Shown: positions 29,003-37,304 of the stretch, piece by piece
Position numbering within the stretch: position 1 is the stretch's first letter
Layout: every line of letters starts with the position of its first letter
Notes under the pieces: model-generated
What the model saw: only the letters and a program-made list of their open reading frames with translations
What the model was told of the DNA's origin: nothing
The model's database searches: none
Origin: Halopseudomonas formosensis
GTDB lineage: Bacteria > Pseudomonadota > Gammaproteobacteria > Pseudomonadales > Pseudomonadaceae
Assembly (NCBI RefSeq): GCF_900115905.1
Contig: NZ_FOYD01000009.1
Location: forward strand, 88,704-152,703
Direction of reading: 5' to 3'
Length of the DNA stretch: 64,000 bases
Made by a program: the position numbers and the translations under genes

Positions 29003-29629
29003 CTAAAATGGATTGCTTATATGCTTCTTCAGCTTCTCCAAGGCACGCTTGTAACGCATCTTGGTAGCACTGAGGCCCATATTCATAATGTCCGATATCT
29101 CTTGAAACTCCAGTTCTGCCACAAAGCGAAGCACCAGTATTTCCCGGTCCACCTGATTGACGTGTACCAGCCAGTGATCAAGCCCCTTGCTGTCCACTGC
29201 AGGCTGCTCCGGCTCCTGCGCTTCTTCCTGAGTATCCAGGCTCAGCGCGTCGTACAATCGCCTCTTCCGCTTGTCTTTGCGATACTGGGTAATGCATTCG
29301 TTATAGGTGATACTATATAGCCACGTCTTGAACTTGGCCTTGCCTTCGAACTGCTTGAGCCCATGAAGGACCTTCAGCATCACCTCCTGACATACATCAT
29401 CAGCATCCCTCTCGTTGCCCAGATATCGCGCGCATACATTAAAGAGCGTACGCTGATATCGGCGCATCAACTCCTCATAGGCAACGGTAGTATGAAAAAG
29501 TTCACGCTTAGCACGAACTACCAGTTCTTCATCCGTCATTTCAGATAGCTGGATTCGGTTGCGCGTTGCGGACGAACTGGTCAAAACGGGATCATCATCA
29601 CAGTGTGGCTGGGGCCGTCTCGTGCTCAA
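29003..29629 (-). CDS. sigX: ECF sigma factor SigX
   Basis: The product is up to 208 aa. Region 2 contains AYEELMRRYQRTLFNVCARYLGNERDADDVCQEVMLKVL and the TWLYSITYNECITQYRKDKR part; region 4 is DREILVLRFVAELEFQEISD followed by GLSATKMRYKRALEKL. In Pseudomonas SigX senses envelope state and drives oprF and fatty-acid genes. The start is unclear: 29629 is a TTG overlapping the cmpX stop, and the first ATG (29539) would give only 178 aa, just before the DEELV helix. The cmpX-sigX coupling favours an upstream non-ATG start. Confidence 0.92.
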   Translation of the reverse strand: MSTRRPQPHCDDDPVLTSSSATRNRIQLSEMTDEELVVRAKRELFHTTVAYEELMRRYQRTLFNVCARYLGNERDADDVCQEVMLKVLHGLKQFEGKAKFKTWLYSITYNECITQYRKDKRKRRLYDALSLDTQEEAQEPEQPAVDSKGLDHWLVHVNQVDREILVLRFVAELEFQEISDIMNMGLSATKMRYKRALEKLKKHISNPF

Positions 29630-30447
29630 CGCGAAACAGCGTTCTCGGTAAGTCTGCGATTAGGCACGGAAATCAAGCGTCCCTCCTCGTCCAGCAGCAG
29701 CGTCTTCACCGTGCCTATCTCCTCGATCACTCCTTCTATATCGCCTACCCTGACCCTATCGCCCACATCATAGAGTTCCCGCAGGTAGACGCCGGCGATG
29801 ATCTGACTGACAGTCTCCCGACTACCCAGCCCCATTGCCAGGGCTGCGGCCGCGCCGAAGGACACCAGGACGATAGCGATAACCGTGTTGAGCAGCTGGG
29901 TCTCGATCTGCAACTGACCAATAGCCAGCGACACGGTAATGATGACCAGAAGCCACTGTACCAGGCGGCTGATGCCACCGGCGTAATCGGCGCCAATACT
30001 TTCCACCGTGCCCTTGACCACCCCGGCCACCAGGTGGGAGAGCAGCAGACCGGCAAGCAGGATCAGCGCAGCGCCGAACACCTTGGGCAGATAGAGTGCG
30101 AAGGCGTCGAGGGTGGCCGATACTCGGGCCAGACCCAGTGTCTCGGCGGCCGACACTACAAAGGTCAGCACGATGAACCAGTATATGATCTTGCCCACAA
30201 CCGCCGAGACTGGCGAAGCAATGCCTATACGGCTGAGCATGCGCGTGACCCCTGCCCCACGCATAAGCCGGTCCAGACCCAGCTTGGCCAGCCCCTTGCT
30301 GAGCACCGCGTCGACAATGCGCGCCACGACAAAGCCCAGCAGAACAATGATCAGGGCGGTGATGAGATCGGGAATGAAGGATGCAACTTTGGTCCACAGG
30401 GCTGTCATCGCAGAGATGAAGCTCTGGCTCCAGGTTTCATGTTCCAT
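29626..30447 (-). CDS. cmpX: CmpX-type mechanosensitive channel family protein
   Basis: The product is 273 aa, an inner-membrane protein with several membrane helices (about 25-45, 85-105, 118-145, 165-190) of the small MscS-related type. The helical AIVLVSFGAAAALAMGLGSR element resembles the MscS pore lining, and the C-terminal GVYLRELYDVGDRVRVGDIE is the typical cytoplasmic beta domain. In P. aeruginosa CmpX influences SigX activity. It lies between crfX and sigX as in that species. Confidence 0.9.
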   Translation of the reverse strand: MEHETWSQSFISAMTALWTKVASFIPDLITALIIVLLGFVVARIVDAVLSKGLAKLGLDRLMRGAGVTRMLSRIGIASPVSAVVGKIIYWFIVLTFVVSAAETLGLARVSATLDAFALYLPKVFGAALILLAGLLLSHLVAGVVKGTVESIGADYAGGISRLVQWLLVIITVSLAIGQLQIETQLLNTVIAIVLVSFGAAAALAMGLGSRETVSQIIAGVYLRELYDVGDRVRVGDIEGVIEEIGTVKTLLLDEEGRLISVPNRRLTENAVSR

Positions 30448-30457
30448 GGCAGGCTCG

Positions 30458-30709
30458 CTATGAATTCAGGTCGGAAGAGCTGGGGTTGTCCCGGGCACGC
30501 CGCACGGGTCTGACGTGTCGCAATCCGCGGGAACCTCCTTCGCTGATCACCCACCCCCAGTTGGCAAACAGTTTAAGCAGGTCGAACAGACCGCTGTGAA
30601 TGTGGGCGCGGTGCAGCACCCGCTCCAGTCGCTTGTCATCCTCGGGAGATGCATGCGCAGAAGAATCCTGCATCAGATTGCGCAGGTGTCGCTCAAAAGG
30701 ATCGTCCAT
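30458..30709 (-). CDS. crfX: CrfX-like small protein
   Basis: The product is 83 aa from the ATG at 30709 (MDDPFERHLRNLMQDSSAHA). DPFE near the N-terminus and the helical KLFANWG segment resemble CrfX, encoded before cmpX-sigX in Pseudomonas; identity rests mostly on position. Role unknown. The intervening cmaX gene known in P. aeruginosa is absent, so rraA is the next upstream gene. Confidence 0.7.
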   Translation of the reverse strand: MDDPFERHLRNLMQDSSAHASPEDDKRLERVLHRAHIHSGLFDLLKLFANWGWVISEGGSRGLRHVRPVRRARDNPSSSDLNS

Positions 30710-30750
30710 GGGATTCTCCGAAGTCGGTGGATTCACAGACACAGACGCGC

Positions 30751-30778
30751 GTCGCCCGGGTTGTGTCACCCGGGCGAC
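30751..30778. terminator. Hairpin between rraA and crfX
   Basis: GTCGCCCGGGT (30751-30761) pairs with ACCCGGGCGAC (30768-30778), an 11-bp perfect stem without a T-tract. It may end the ppsA-rraA message. Confidence 0.5.
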
Positions 30779-30800
30779 ACCAACGGCTGTCAGTCCACCG

Positions 30801-31286
30801 TCACTCGGGCATCTTCAGTGCCACAGGGGAGACGATGACGCCGTTGTTATCGGCGTAAACGTACTCGCCCGGGCGGAAGGTAACGCCACCGAAGGTCACC
30901 GGCACGTTACGGTCACCGATGCCGCGCTTTTCGGTCTTCATCGGGTGGCTGGCCAGAGCCTGGATACCCAGAGCGGTCTGGATGAGAACATCCACATCAC
31001 GAACGCAGCCGTAGACGATGATGCCTTCCCAGCCATTATTGGCCGCTTTCTCTGCCAGCATGTCGCCCAGCAGGGCGCGGCGCATGGAGCCGCCGCCATC
31101 CACGACCATGACCTTGCCAGTGCCATCTTCCTCGACCAGCTCCTTGACCACGGAGTTGTCCTCGAAGCACTTGACCGTGACGATCTCGCCGCCAAAGGAA
31201 TCATGGCCGCCGAAGTTGCTGAACATCGGTTCGACTACCGCCACATCGGGGTAGGCATCACACAGATCCGGAGTTACATAGTGCAT
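30801..31286 (-). CDS. rraA: RraA family protein (ribonuclease E inhibitor homologue)
   Basis: The product is 161 aa from the ATG at 31286 ([20 protein letters not shown]). The RraA fold is seen in [20 protein letters not shown] and the [12 protein letters not shown] core. In E. coli RraA binds RNase E and slows mRNA decay; other members have aldolase activity. Thirteen bases or so separate it from ppsA, and both run in the same direction. Confidence 0.92.
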   Translation of the reverse strand: MHYVTPDLCDAYPDVAVVEPMFSNFGGHDSFGGEIVTVKCFEDNSVVKELVEEDGTGKVMVVDGGGSMRRALLGDMLAEKAANNGWEGIIVYGCVRDVDVLIQTALGIQALASHPMKTEKRGIGDRNVPVTFGGVTFRPGEYVYADNNGVIVSPVALKMPE

Positions 31287-31307
31287 AGTCATCATGCTCC
31301 CGGCTTA

Positions 31308-33677
31308 TCAGCCGTTGTTTTCCGCAAGGAAGAACCAGGTATCCATTACCGAGTCAGGGTTGAGCGATACGCTCTCGATACCCTGCTCCATCAGCCAGCG
31401 GGCCAGATCCGGGTGGTCCGAGGGACCCTGACCGCAAATCCCGATGTACTTGTCTGCCTTGCGGCAGGCGGCAATGGCATTGGCCAGCAGCTTCTTCACC
31501 GCTGCATTACGCTCATCGAACAGGTGGGCGATGATGCCGGAATCCCGATCCAGCCCCAGCGTCAGCTGAGTAAGGTCGTTGGAGCCGATGGAGAAGCCGT
31601 CGAAGTACTCGAGGAACTCGTCGGCCAGCAGGGCGTTGGCCGGCAGCTCGCACATCATGATCAGGCGCAGGCCGTTCTCGCCACGCTTGAGACCGTTCTC
31701 CGCCAGCAACTCCACTACCTGGCTGGCTTCGCCCAGCGTGCGCACGAAGGGCACCATGATTTCCACGTTGGTCAGGCCCATCTCGTTACGCACGCGCTTC
31801 ATGGCGCGGCACTCGAGCTCGAAACAATCGCGGAAGGAATCGCTGATATAGCGCGAGGCGCCACGGAAGCCCAGCATGGGATTCTCTTCTTCCGGCTCGT
31901 ACAGACGGCCGCCGATCAGGTTGGCGTATTCGTTGGACTTGAAGTCGGACAGACGCACGATGACCTTCTTCGGCCAGAACGCCGCCGCCAGGGTGCTGAC
32001 ACCCTCGACCAGCTTGTCGACATAGAAGCTCACCGGATCACTGTATCCGGCAATGCGCTTCTCGACGCTGTCCTTGACCTCTGCCGGCAGGCTGTCGAAG
32101 TTCAGCAGTGCCTTGGGATGCACGCCGATCATGCGGTTGATGATGAATTCCAGACGCGCCAGGCCCACACCCTCGTTGGGCAGGTTGGCGAAATCGAAGG
32201 CGCGGTCCGGGTTGCCGACGTTCATCATGATCTTGAACGGCAGTTCGGGCATGGCATCCACGCTGTTGGTCCGCACATCGAACTCCAGACGACCGTCATA
32301 GATGATGCCGGTATCGCCTTCCGCGCAGGACACGGTGACGACCTGGCCATCCTTGAGTTCGCTGGTGGCATTACCGCAGCCCACTACCGCCGGAATACCC
32401 AGCTCGCGGGCGATGATAGCTGCGTGACAGGTCCGGCCGCCGCGATTGGTGACAATGGCACTGGCACGCTTCATTACCGGCTCCCAGTCCGGATCGGTCA
32501 TGTCGGAAACCAGAACGTCGCCGGGCTGGACCTTGTCCATTTCCGAGACATCGCGGATTACCTTGACCGGGCCGGCACCGATGCGCTGCCCAATGGCACG
32601 GCCTTCGACCAGTACGGTGCCCTTGTCCTTGAGCAGGTAGCGCTCCATGACATTGACGCTGCTGCGACTTTTCACGGTTTCCGGACGGGCCTGGACGATA
32701 TACAGCTTGCCGTCATCTCCATCCTTGGCCCACTCGATATCCATCGGGCGACCGTAGTGTTTTTCAATGATCATGGCCTGGCGTGCCAGGTTGACCACTT
32801 CCTCATCGCTCAGACAGAAGCGGGCGCGGTCCGCAGCATCCACTTCAACCGTCTTCACCGAACGGCCGGCGGCAGCTTCTTCACCGTAGACCATCTTGAT
32901 GGCCTTGCTGCCCAGGTTGCGGCGCAGAATGGACGGACGACCAGCCTCCAGCGTGGGCTTGTGCACATAGAACTCGTCAGGGTTGACCGCGCCCTGCACC
33001 ACTGTTTCGCCCAGACCGTAGGCACCGGTGATGAACACGACATCACGGAAGCCGGACTCGGTATCCAGGGTGAACATCACACCGGCGGTACCGGTTTCGG
33101 AACGAACCATGCGCTGAACGCCGGCGGACAGGGCGACCAGCTTGTGATCGAAGCCCTGGTGCACCCGGTAAGAAATAGCACGATCGTTGAACAGGGAGGC
33201 GAACACTTCCTTGGTGGCACGGATGACGTTGTCCACGCCACGGATGTTCAGGAAGGTTTCCTGCTGGCCGGCAAAGGAGGCGTCCGGCAGGTCCTCGGCG
33301 GTAGCGGAGGAGCGGACGGCGACGGAGAGATTGTCATTGCCGGCGGCCAGCTCAGCGAAGGCCTTGCGTATCGCCTGGTCCAGAGCTTCGGGGAAGTCGG
33401 CCTCCATGATCCACTGACGGATCTGGGCGCCGGTACGGGCCAGGGCGTTGACATCATCCACGTCCAGCGCGTCCAGGGCAGCATTGATACGGTCGTTGAG
33501 ACCACTCTGCTCGAGAAACTCGCGATAGGCATCAGCAGTGGTGGCAAAGCCGCCCGGTACGGAAACGCCCGCGCCGGCCAGATTGCTGATCATTTCGCCA
33601 AGCGAGGCATTCTTGCCGCCGACACGCTCGACATCCCCAACACCCAGTTGCTCAAAGGACACTACGTACTCTAGCAA
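31308..33677 (-). CDS. ppsA: Phosphoenolpyruvate synthase
   Basis: The product is 789 aa. It makes PEP from pyruvate and ATP for gluconeogenesis. The N-terminal ATP-grasp-like part holds [10 protein letters not shown] and [20 protein letters not shown], the phosphohistidine is in [18 protein letters not shown] (about 425), and the PEP-binding C-terminus has CGQGPSDHP. No ATG is available: TTG at 33677 (L in [10 protein letters not shown]) has GGAGAG at good spacing, and the frame continues only to another TTG at 33698. The TTG at 33677 is chosen. Divergent ppsR encodes its regulatory kinase/phosphorylase. Confidence 0.94.
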   Translation of the reverse strand: MLEYVVSFEQLGVGDVERVGGKNASLGEMISNLAGAGVSVPGGFATTADAYREFLEQSGLNDRINAALDALDVDDVNALARTGAQIRQWIMEADFPEALDQAIRKAFAELAAGNDNLSVAVRSSATAEDLPDASFAGQQETFLNIRGVDNVIRATKEVFASLFNDRAISYRVHQGFDHKLVALSAGVQRMVRSETGTAGVMFTLDTESGFRDVVFITGAYGLGETVVQGAVNPDEFYVHKPTLEAGRPSILRRNLGSKAIKMVYGEEAAAGRSVKTVEVDAADRARFCLSDEEVVNLARQAMIIEKHYGRPMDIEWAKDGDDGKLYIVQARPETVKSRSSVNVMERYLLKDKGTVLVEGRAIGQRIGAGPVKVIRDVSEMDKVQPGDVLVSDMTDPDWEPVMKRASAIVTNRGGRTCHAAIIARELGIPAVVGCGNATSELKDGQVVTVSCAEGDTGIIYDGRLEFDVRTNSVDAMPELPFKIMMNVGNPDRAFDFANLPNEGVGLARLEFIINRMIGVHPKALLNFDSLPAEVKDSVEKRIAGYSDPVSFYVDKLVEGVSTLAAAFWPKKVIVRLSDFKSNEYANLIGGRLYEPEEENPMLGFRGASRYISDSFRDCFELECRAMKRVRNEMGLTNVEIMVPFVRTLGEASQVVELLAENGLKRGENGLRLIMMCELPANALLADEFLEYFDGFSIGSNDLTQLTLGLDRDSGIIAHLFDERNAAVKKLLANAIAACRKADKYIGICGQGPSDHPDLARWLMEQGIESVSLNPDSVMDTWFFLAENNG

Positions 33678-33782
33678 GGTGATCTCTCCGTCATTCAATG
33701 AATAGGTTGGCAGCGCAGGCTTTACCGTCTGGTCTGCGAGTTACAAATACGCCACAATGCCGCTTTGACGCTTGCGTATTAC

Positions 33783-33799
33783 TCGGGTTTGATACCCGA
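33783..33799. promoter_or_regulatory. TCGGGT-N5-ACCCGA palindrome between ppsA and ppsR
   Basis: Perfect 6-bp arms at 33783-33788 and 33794-33799 in the divergent intergenic region, followed by a direct repeat of ACCCGAA. Candidate operator common to both genes. Confidence 0.45.
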
Positions 33800-33834
33800 A
33801 CCCGAAAAAATTCCGTTATTTTAAGGCTTCGCGC

Positions 33835-34653
33835 ATGAAACGCACCGCTTTTTTCATTTCCGATGGAACTGGTATCACCGCTGAGACACTGGGGCAGAGC
33901 CTGCTCTCGCAGTTCGAGAACATAGAGTTCCGCAAGCTGCTGCGCCCCTATGTTGATACCGTTGAAAAAGCGCGAGACATGGTACAACAAATCAATGCCG
34001 CTGCCGAGGCAGATGGTCAGCGCCCGATCATTTTCGAGACTGTCGTCAACCGGGCCATCCACGACGAACTGGCCAAGTCCCAGGGTTACATCATCGACAT
34101 CTTCTCTACCTTCCTTGCTCCACTGGAGCAGGAGCTGGGCGCCGGTTCCTCCTATTCGGTCGGCAAGTCCCACTCCATCCAGCACAACAGCAACTATCAG
34201 GACCGCATCGATGCCGTGCACTTTGCCATGGACAATGACGACGGCGCGCGCACCCACCATTATAAGGAAGCGGATATCATCCTGGTGGGGGTATCCCGGT
34301 GCGGCAAAACGCCATCCTGCCTCTATATGGCACTGCAGTACGGTATCCGCGCGGCCAACTACCCACTGACGGACGATGATATGGAGCGCCTGCAGCTCCC
34401 CGCAGCGCTGCGTCCTCACAAGCACAAGCTGTTCGGGCTGACCATCGACCCGGACCGGCTGGCGAGCATTCGCAATGAGCGTCGCCCCAACAGCCGCTAT
34501 GCCAGTTTCGCCCAGTGCGAATTCGAGATTCGCGAGGTGGAAAACCTGTTCCGCCGCGAGAATATCCCGCACATCAACTCGACGCATTTCTCGGTGGAAG
34601 AGATCTCCGCCAAGATCCTGGTACACATGGGTATCGAGCGCCGTCTCAAGTGA
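33835..34653 (+). CDS. ppsR: PEP synthase regulatory protein (kinase/pyrophosphorylase)
   Basis: The product is 272 aa of the DUF299 family. These proteins phosphorylate a threonine of PEP synthase with ADP to inactivate it and reverse this with phosphate. [20 protein letters not shown] is the family N-terminus and [15 protein letters not shown] the P-loop. Divergent from ppsA across about 160 bp, the usual arrangement. A terminator follows. Confidence 0.95.
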   Translation: MKRTAFFISDGTGITAETLGQSLLSQFENIEFRKLLRPYVDTVEKARDMVQQINAAAEADGQRPIIFETVVNRAIHDELAKSQGYIIDIFSTFLAPLEQELGAGSSYSVGKSHSIQHNSNYQDRIDAVHFAMDNDDGARTHHYKEADIILVGVSRCGKTPSCLYMALQYGIRAANYPLTDDDMERLQLPAALRPHKHKLFGLTIDPDRLASIRNERRPNSRYASFAQCEFEIREVENLFRRENIPHINSTHFSVEEISAKILVHMGIERRLK

Positions 34654-34660
34654 TCTCCAG

Positions 34661-34684
34661 GGTGCCCGCCAGGGCACCTTTCCT
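34661..34684 (+). terminator. ppsR terminator
   Basis: GGTGCCC (34661-34667) pairs with GGGCACC (34672-34678), followed by TTTCCT. Confidence 0.75.
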
Positions 34685-34792
34685 ACCACCCCGTCCTGTA
34701 CCCACCCCTTCAGTTCAGCGGCGTAATGTCGCACCACGCTTTTCGACAATTTTCTGTTGATCTTCGGCTTCGGATCAGTATGATGTCGCAAC

Positions 34793-34807
34793 TGATAATG
34801 CTTATCA
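34793..34807. promoter_or_regulatory. Fur box upstream of first TonB-dependent receptor
   Basis: TGATAATGCTTATCA, one mismatch from the 7-1-7 Fur consensus TGATAATnATTATCA, 51 bp before the ATG at 34858. Confidence 0.75.
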
Positions 34808-34857
34808 ACACGATACTCATAACCAACAGCTGCTGCCTTTTAGGAGAGGAACACTCG

Positions 34858-37104
34858 ATGCTGCATACCTCCACAGCCCTGCCCGGCTCCCGTGCCGTTG
34901 TCGGCACTCTTGCCCTTCTGGCTGCCAGCGTGGCCCTGGCCAACCAGCAAAGCGTCCGACTGGCCGACACCGTGGTTACCGCCGCCGGTTTCGAGCAGAA
35001 GGTCACTGACGCGCCGGCCAGCATCAGCGTGATCAGCCAGGAAGATCTGCAACGCAAACGCTACGGTAACCTGGCCCAGGCGCTGGAAGATGTCGAAGGC
35101 ATCGATGTTCGACAAGGTACGGGCAAGACCGGTGGTTTGAATATCAGCATCCGCGGTATGCCGAGCCAATATACGCTGATCCTGATTGACGGTCGTCGCC
35201 AGAACGCAGCTGGCAATGTGACGCCCAACGGCTTCAATGAAACCTCCACCAGCTTCATGCCACCGATGTCTGCCATTGAGCGTATCGAGGTGATCCGCGG
35301 TCCAATGTCCACACTCTATGGCTCCGACGCCATGGGTGGCGTAGTCAACATCATTACCAAGAAGGTCGCCAGCGAGTGGGCTGGTTCGATCAGCCTGGAT
35401 CATACCTTCCAGGAAAACCGTGATTATGGCGATGCCAGCAAGGCCAGTCTGTATGCCAGTGGCCCTTTGATTGAGGGGCTGATGGGGTTGGCAGTACGCG
35501 GCAGCCTGTATGACCGCAGCGCCTCGGATCTGAGTTTCGATAACGACAGCACCGTCAGCAAGCGTGGTGCAGCGCCGGTGGAAGGCCGTAACGACACGGT
35601 TGGCGCCCGCCTCACCCTCACTCCGCATGAAAATCATGATTTTGCCCTGGACTTTGAACGTGGCCGCCAGGTCTACGACAATGATGACTGTCAGTTGGGT
35701 AACCTGGACGGCAAGGCCACCGGCAGTGCAACCGGTGGGTGCGCAGCGGATGCGCCTACCGCCCATGGGTATAAGGACGAGCTGCGCTTCGAGCGCGAGC
35801 AGGTCGCGCTTACCCATACTGGCCGGTTGGGCTTCGGGGTGCTGGACAGCAGTCTGATGCATAACACCACAGAGACCCTTGGGCGTACCATCCCCGGCCG
35901 CAGCGCTGGCGGTGATATCGGAACTCCACTGCCGGCGGCGCCCTGGGCGACGGTCGGTGATGATCGCAAGCTGGAGACGACCAATCTGGTCCTGGACAGC
36001 AAGTTGGTTGCCCCAGTCGGCGATGCGCATATTCTCACTGTCGGCGGCCAGTGGTGGAAGGCTGAAATGACCGATGATATTGCCGGCACCGATTTCGAAC
36101 AGACCTCCTGGGCGCTGTTCTCGGAGGACGAATGGCGCCTGCGTGATGACCTTGCGCTGACTTTGGGGGTGCGTTACGACGATCACGAAAGTTTTGGCGG
36201 GAACGTCAGCCCGCGGGCTTACCTGGTGTGGAACGCGACCGACAGCTGGACACTGAAAGGTGGTGTCAGCAGAGGCTACAAGACGCCGGACCTGAATGAC
36301 CTGCATGACGGTATCAATGGCATTACCGCCCAGGGGCGTGCGGTAACCGTAGGTAATCCGGACCTTGATCCGGAAACCAGCACCAATACCGAGTTCGGCG
36401 TCTATTACGACAACCTGGCAGGATTCAATGCTAATGCCACGCTGTTCCACAACAAGTTCAAAGACAAGATCGCCAGCGGACCGCTGATTATCGACCATCC
36501 GTTGTGCCTCGGTAACGAGACTACCAACGGTACTCCCAACCCTGGCTGCTCACCCTTGATCAACGTAGACGAGGCTGTCACCAAAGGGCTCGAGTTGGCT
36601 GGGGGCTGGCAGTTCGCCCCGGCCTGGAAGCTGAATGCAAATTACACTTACACCGACAGCGAGCAAAAGAGCGGCGCAAACAAGGGAGCGGCGTTCACCA
36701 ATACTCCCAGGCACATGCTCAACGCCAGTCTGAACTGGAGTGCAAGTGATCGCCTGGAACTTTGGTTCAAAGGGGAATATCGTGGCAAGCGTGACCGCTT
36801 TACCAGCCTGTATCAGAACCTGAGCCAGGAAAATCAGGCTGTCCAGAGTCAGGTCGGTGATCTCAAGGCTTATGAAGTGTTTCATCTGGGCGGGTCATTC
36901 CGCGCCTCGGATAATGTCACTCTGAATGCCACTATCTACAATCTGTTTGATAAGGACTTCCTGGACGGCGGTATCTACCAATATACGTCTGGCGGTGTTA
37001 CGAATACCGGATGGGCATCGCACTATACGCATTCAGCCCAGTCCACTACAGGAACGTTGGAAGAAGGTCGCCGACTCTGGCTCTCTGCTACCGTCGACTT
37101 CTGA
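34858..37104 (+). CDS. TonB-dependent siderophore receptor (CirA-like), first of tandem pair
   Basis: The product is 748 aa from the ATG at 34858, with TAGGAGAGG as ribosome site. A signal peptide (about 1-29, ending SVALA) is followed by a plug domain starting ADTVVTAAGFEQKVTDAPAS and containing IERIEVIRGPMSTLYGSDAMGG. The C-terminal barrel ends in a terminal aromatic strand (RRLWLSATVDF). The plug style is that of catecholate-type receptors; the ligand is not predictable. A Fur box lies upstream and a hairpin downstream. A second, related receptor follows. Confidence 0.92.
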   Translation: MLHTSTALPGSRAVVGTLALLAASVALANQQSVRLADTVVTAAGFEQKVTDAPASISVISQEDLQRKRYGNLAQALEDVEGIDVRQGTGKTGGLNISIRGMPSQYTLILIDGRRQNAAGNVTPNGFNETSTSFMPPMSAIERIEVIRGPMSTLYGSDAMGGVVNIITKKVASEWAGSISLDHTFQENRDYGDASKASLYASGPLIEGLMGLAVRGSLYDRSASDLSFDNDSTVSKRGAAPVEGRNDTVGARLTLTPHENHDFALDFERGRQVYDNDDCQLGNLDGKATGSATGGCAADAPTAHGYKDELRFEREQVALTHTGRLGFGVLDSSLMHNTTETLGRTIPGRSAGGDIGTPLPAAPWATVGDDRKLETTNLVLDSKLVAPVGDAHILTVGGQWWKAEMTDDIAGTDFEQTSWALFSEDEWRLRDDLALTLGVRYDDHESFGGNVSPRAYLVWNATDSWTLKGGVSRGYKTPDLNDLHDGINGITAQGRAVTVGNPDLDPETSTNTEFGVYYDNLAGFNANATLFHNKFKDKIASGPLIIDHPLCLGNETTNGTPNPGCSPLINVDEAVTKGLELAGGWQFAPAWKLNANYTYTDSEQKSGANKGAAFTNTPRHMLNASLNWSASDRLELWFKGEYRGKRDRFTSLYQNLSQENQAVQSQVGDLKAYEVFHLGGSFRASDNVTLNATIYNLFDKDFLDGGIYQYTSGGVTNTGWASHYTHSAQSTTGTLEEGRRLWLSATVDF

Positions 37105-37120
37105 TTTTTACTTCTCAAGA

Positions 37121-37144
37121 CACCCCGGATTCTTCCGGGGTGTT
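37121..37144 (+). terminator. Hairpin after first receptor gene
   Basis: CACCCCGGA (37121-37129) pairs with TCCGGGGTG (37134-37142), then TTGCCC; a terminator-like stem. Confidence 0.6.
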
Positions 37145-37226
37145 GCCCCCCCAGTAATATTTTCTCCTCAATTAGCCACAGGTATGGCGCTATTGTCAGG
37201 AGCGCTTTATACTTCCACCCCTGTAA

Positions 37227-37241
37227 TGATAATCATAATTA
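37227..37241. promoter_or_regulatory. Fur-box-like site upstream of second receptor
   Basis: TGATAATCATAATTA matches the consensus TGATAATnATTATCA in all of the first arm and five of seven positions of the second, 64 bp before the start of the receptor. Confidence 0.65.
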
Positions 37242-37304
37242 TTTAGATTAGCGTGATGATCACACTGGAGTTCCCAAAAGAGCACAAAAAGGAGCGCTAC
37301 CTGG

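Noticed and set aside
30600..33674. Very long open frame (1024 codons) on the plus strand opposite ppsA and rraA
   Set aside because: It mirrors the codons of ppsA and rraA on the other strand and has no family features; a GC-rich antisense shadow.
34840..36498. 552-codon frame antisense to the first TonB receptor
   Set aside because: No recognisable domain and fully inside a clear gene on the other strand.
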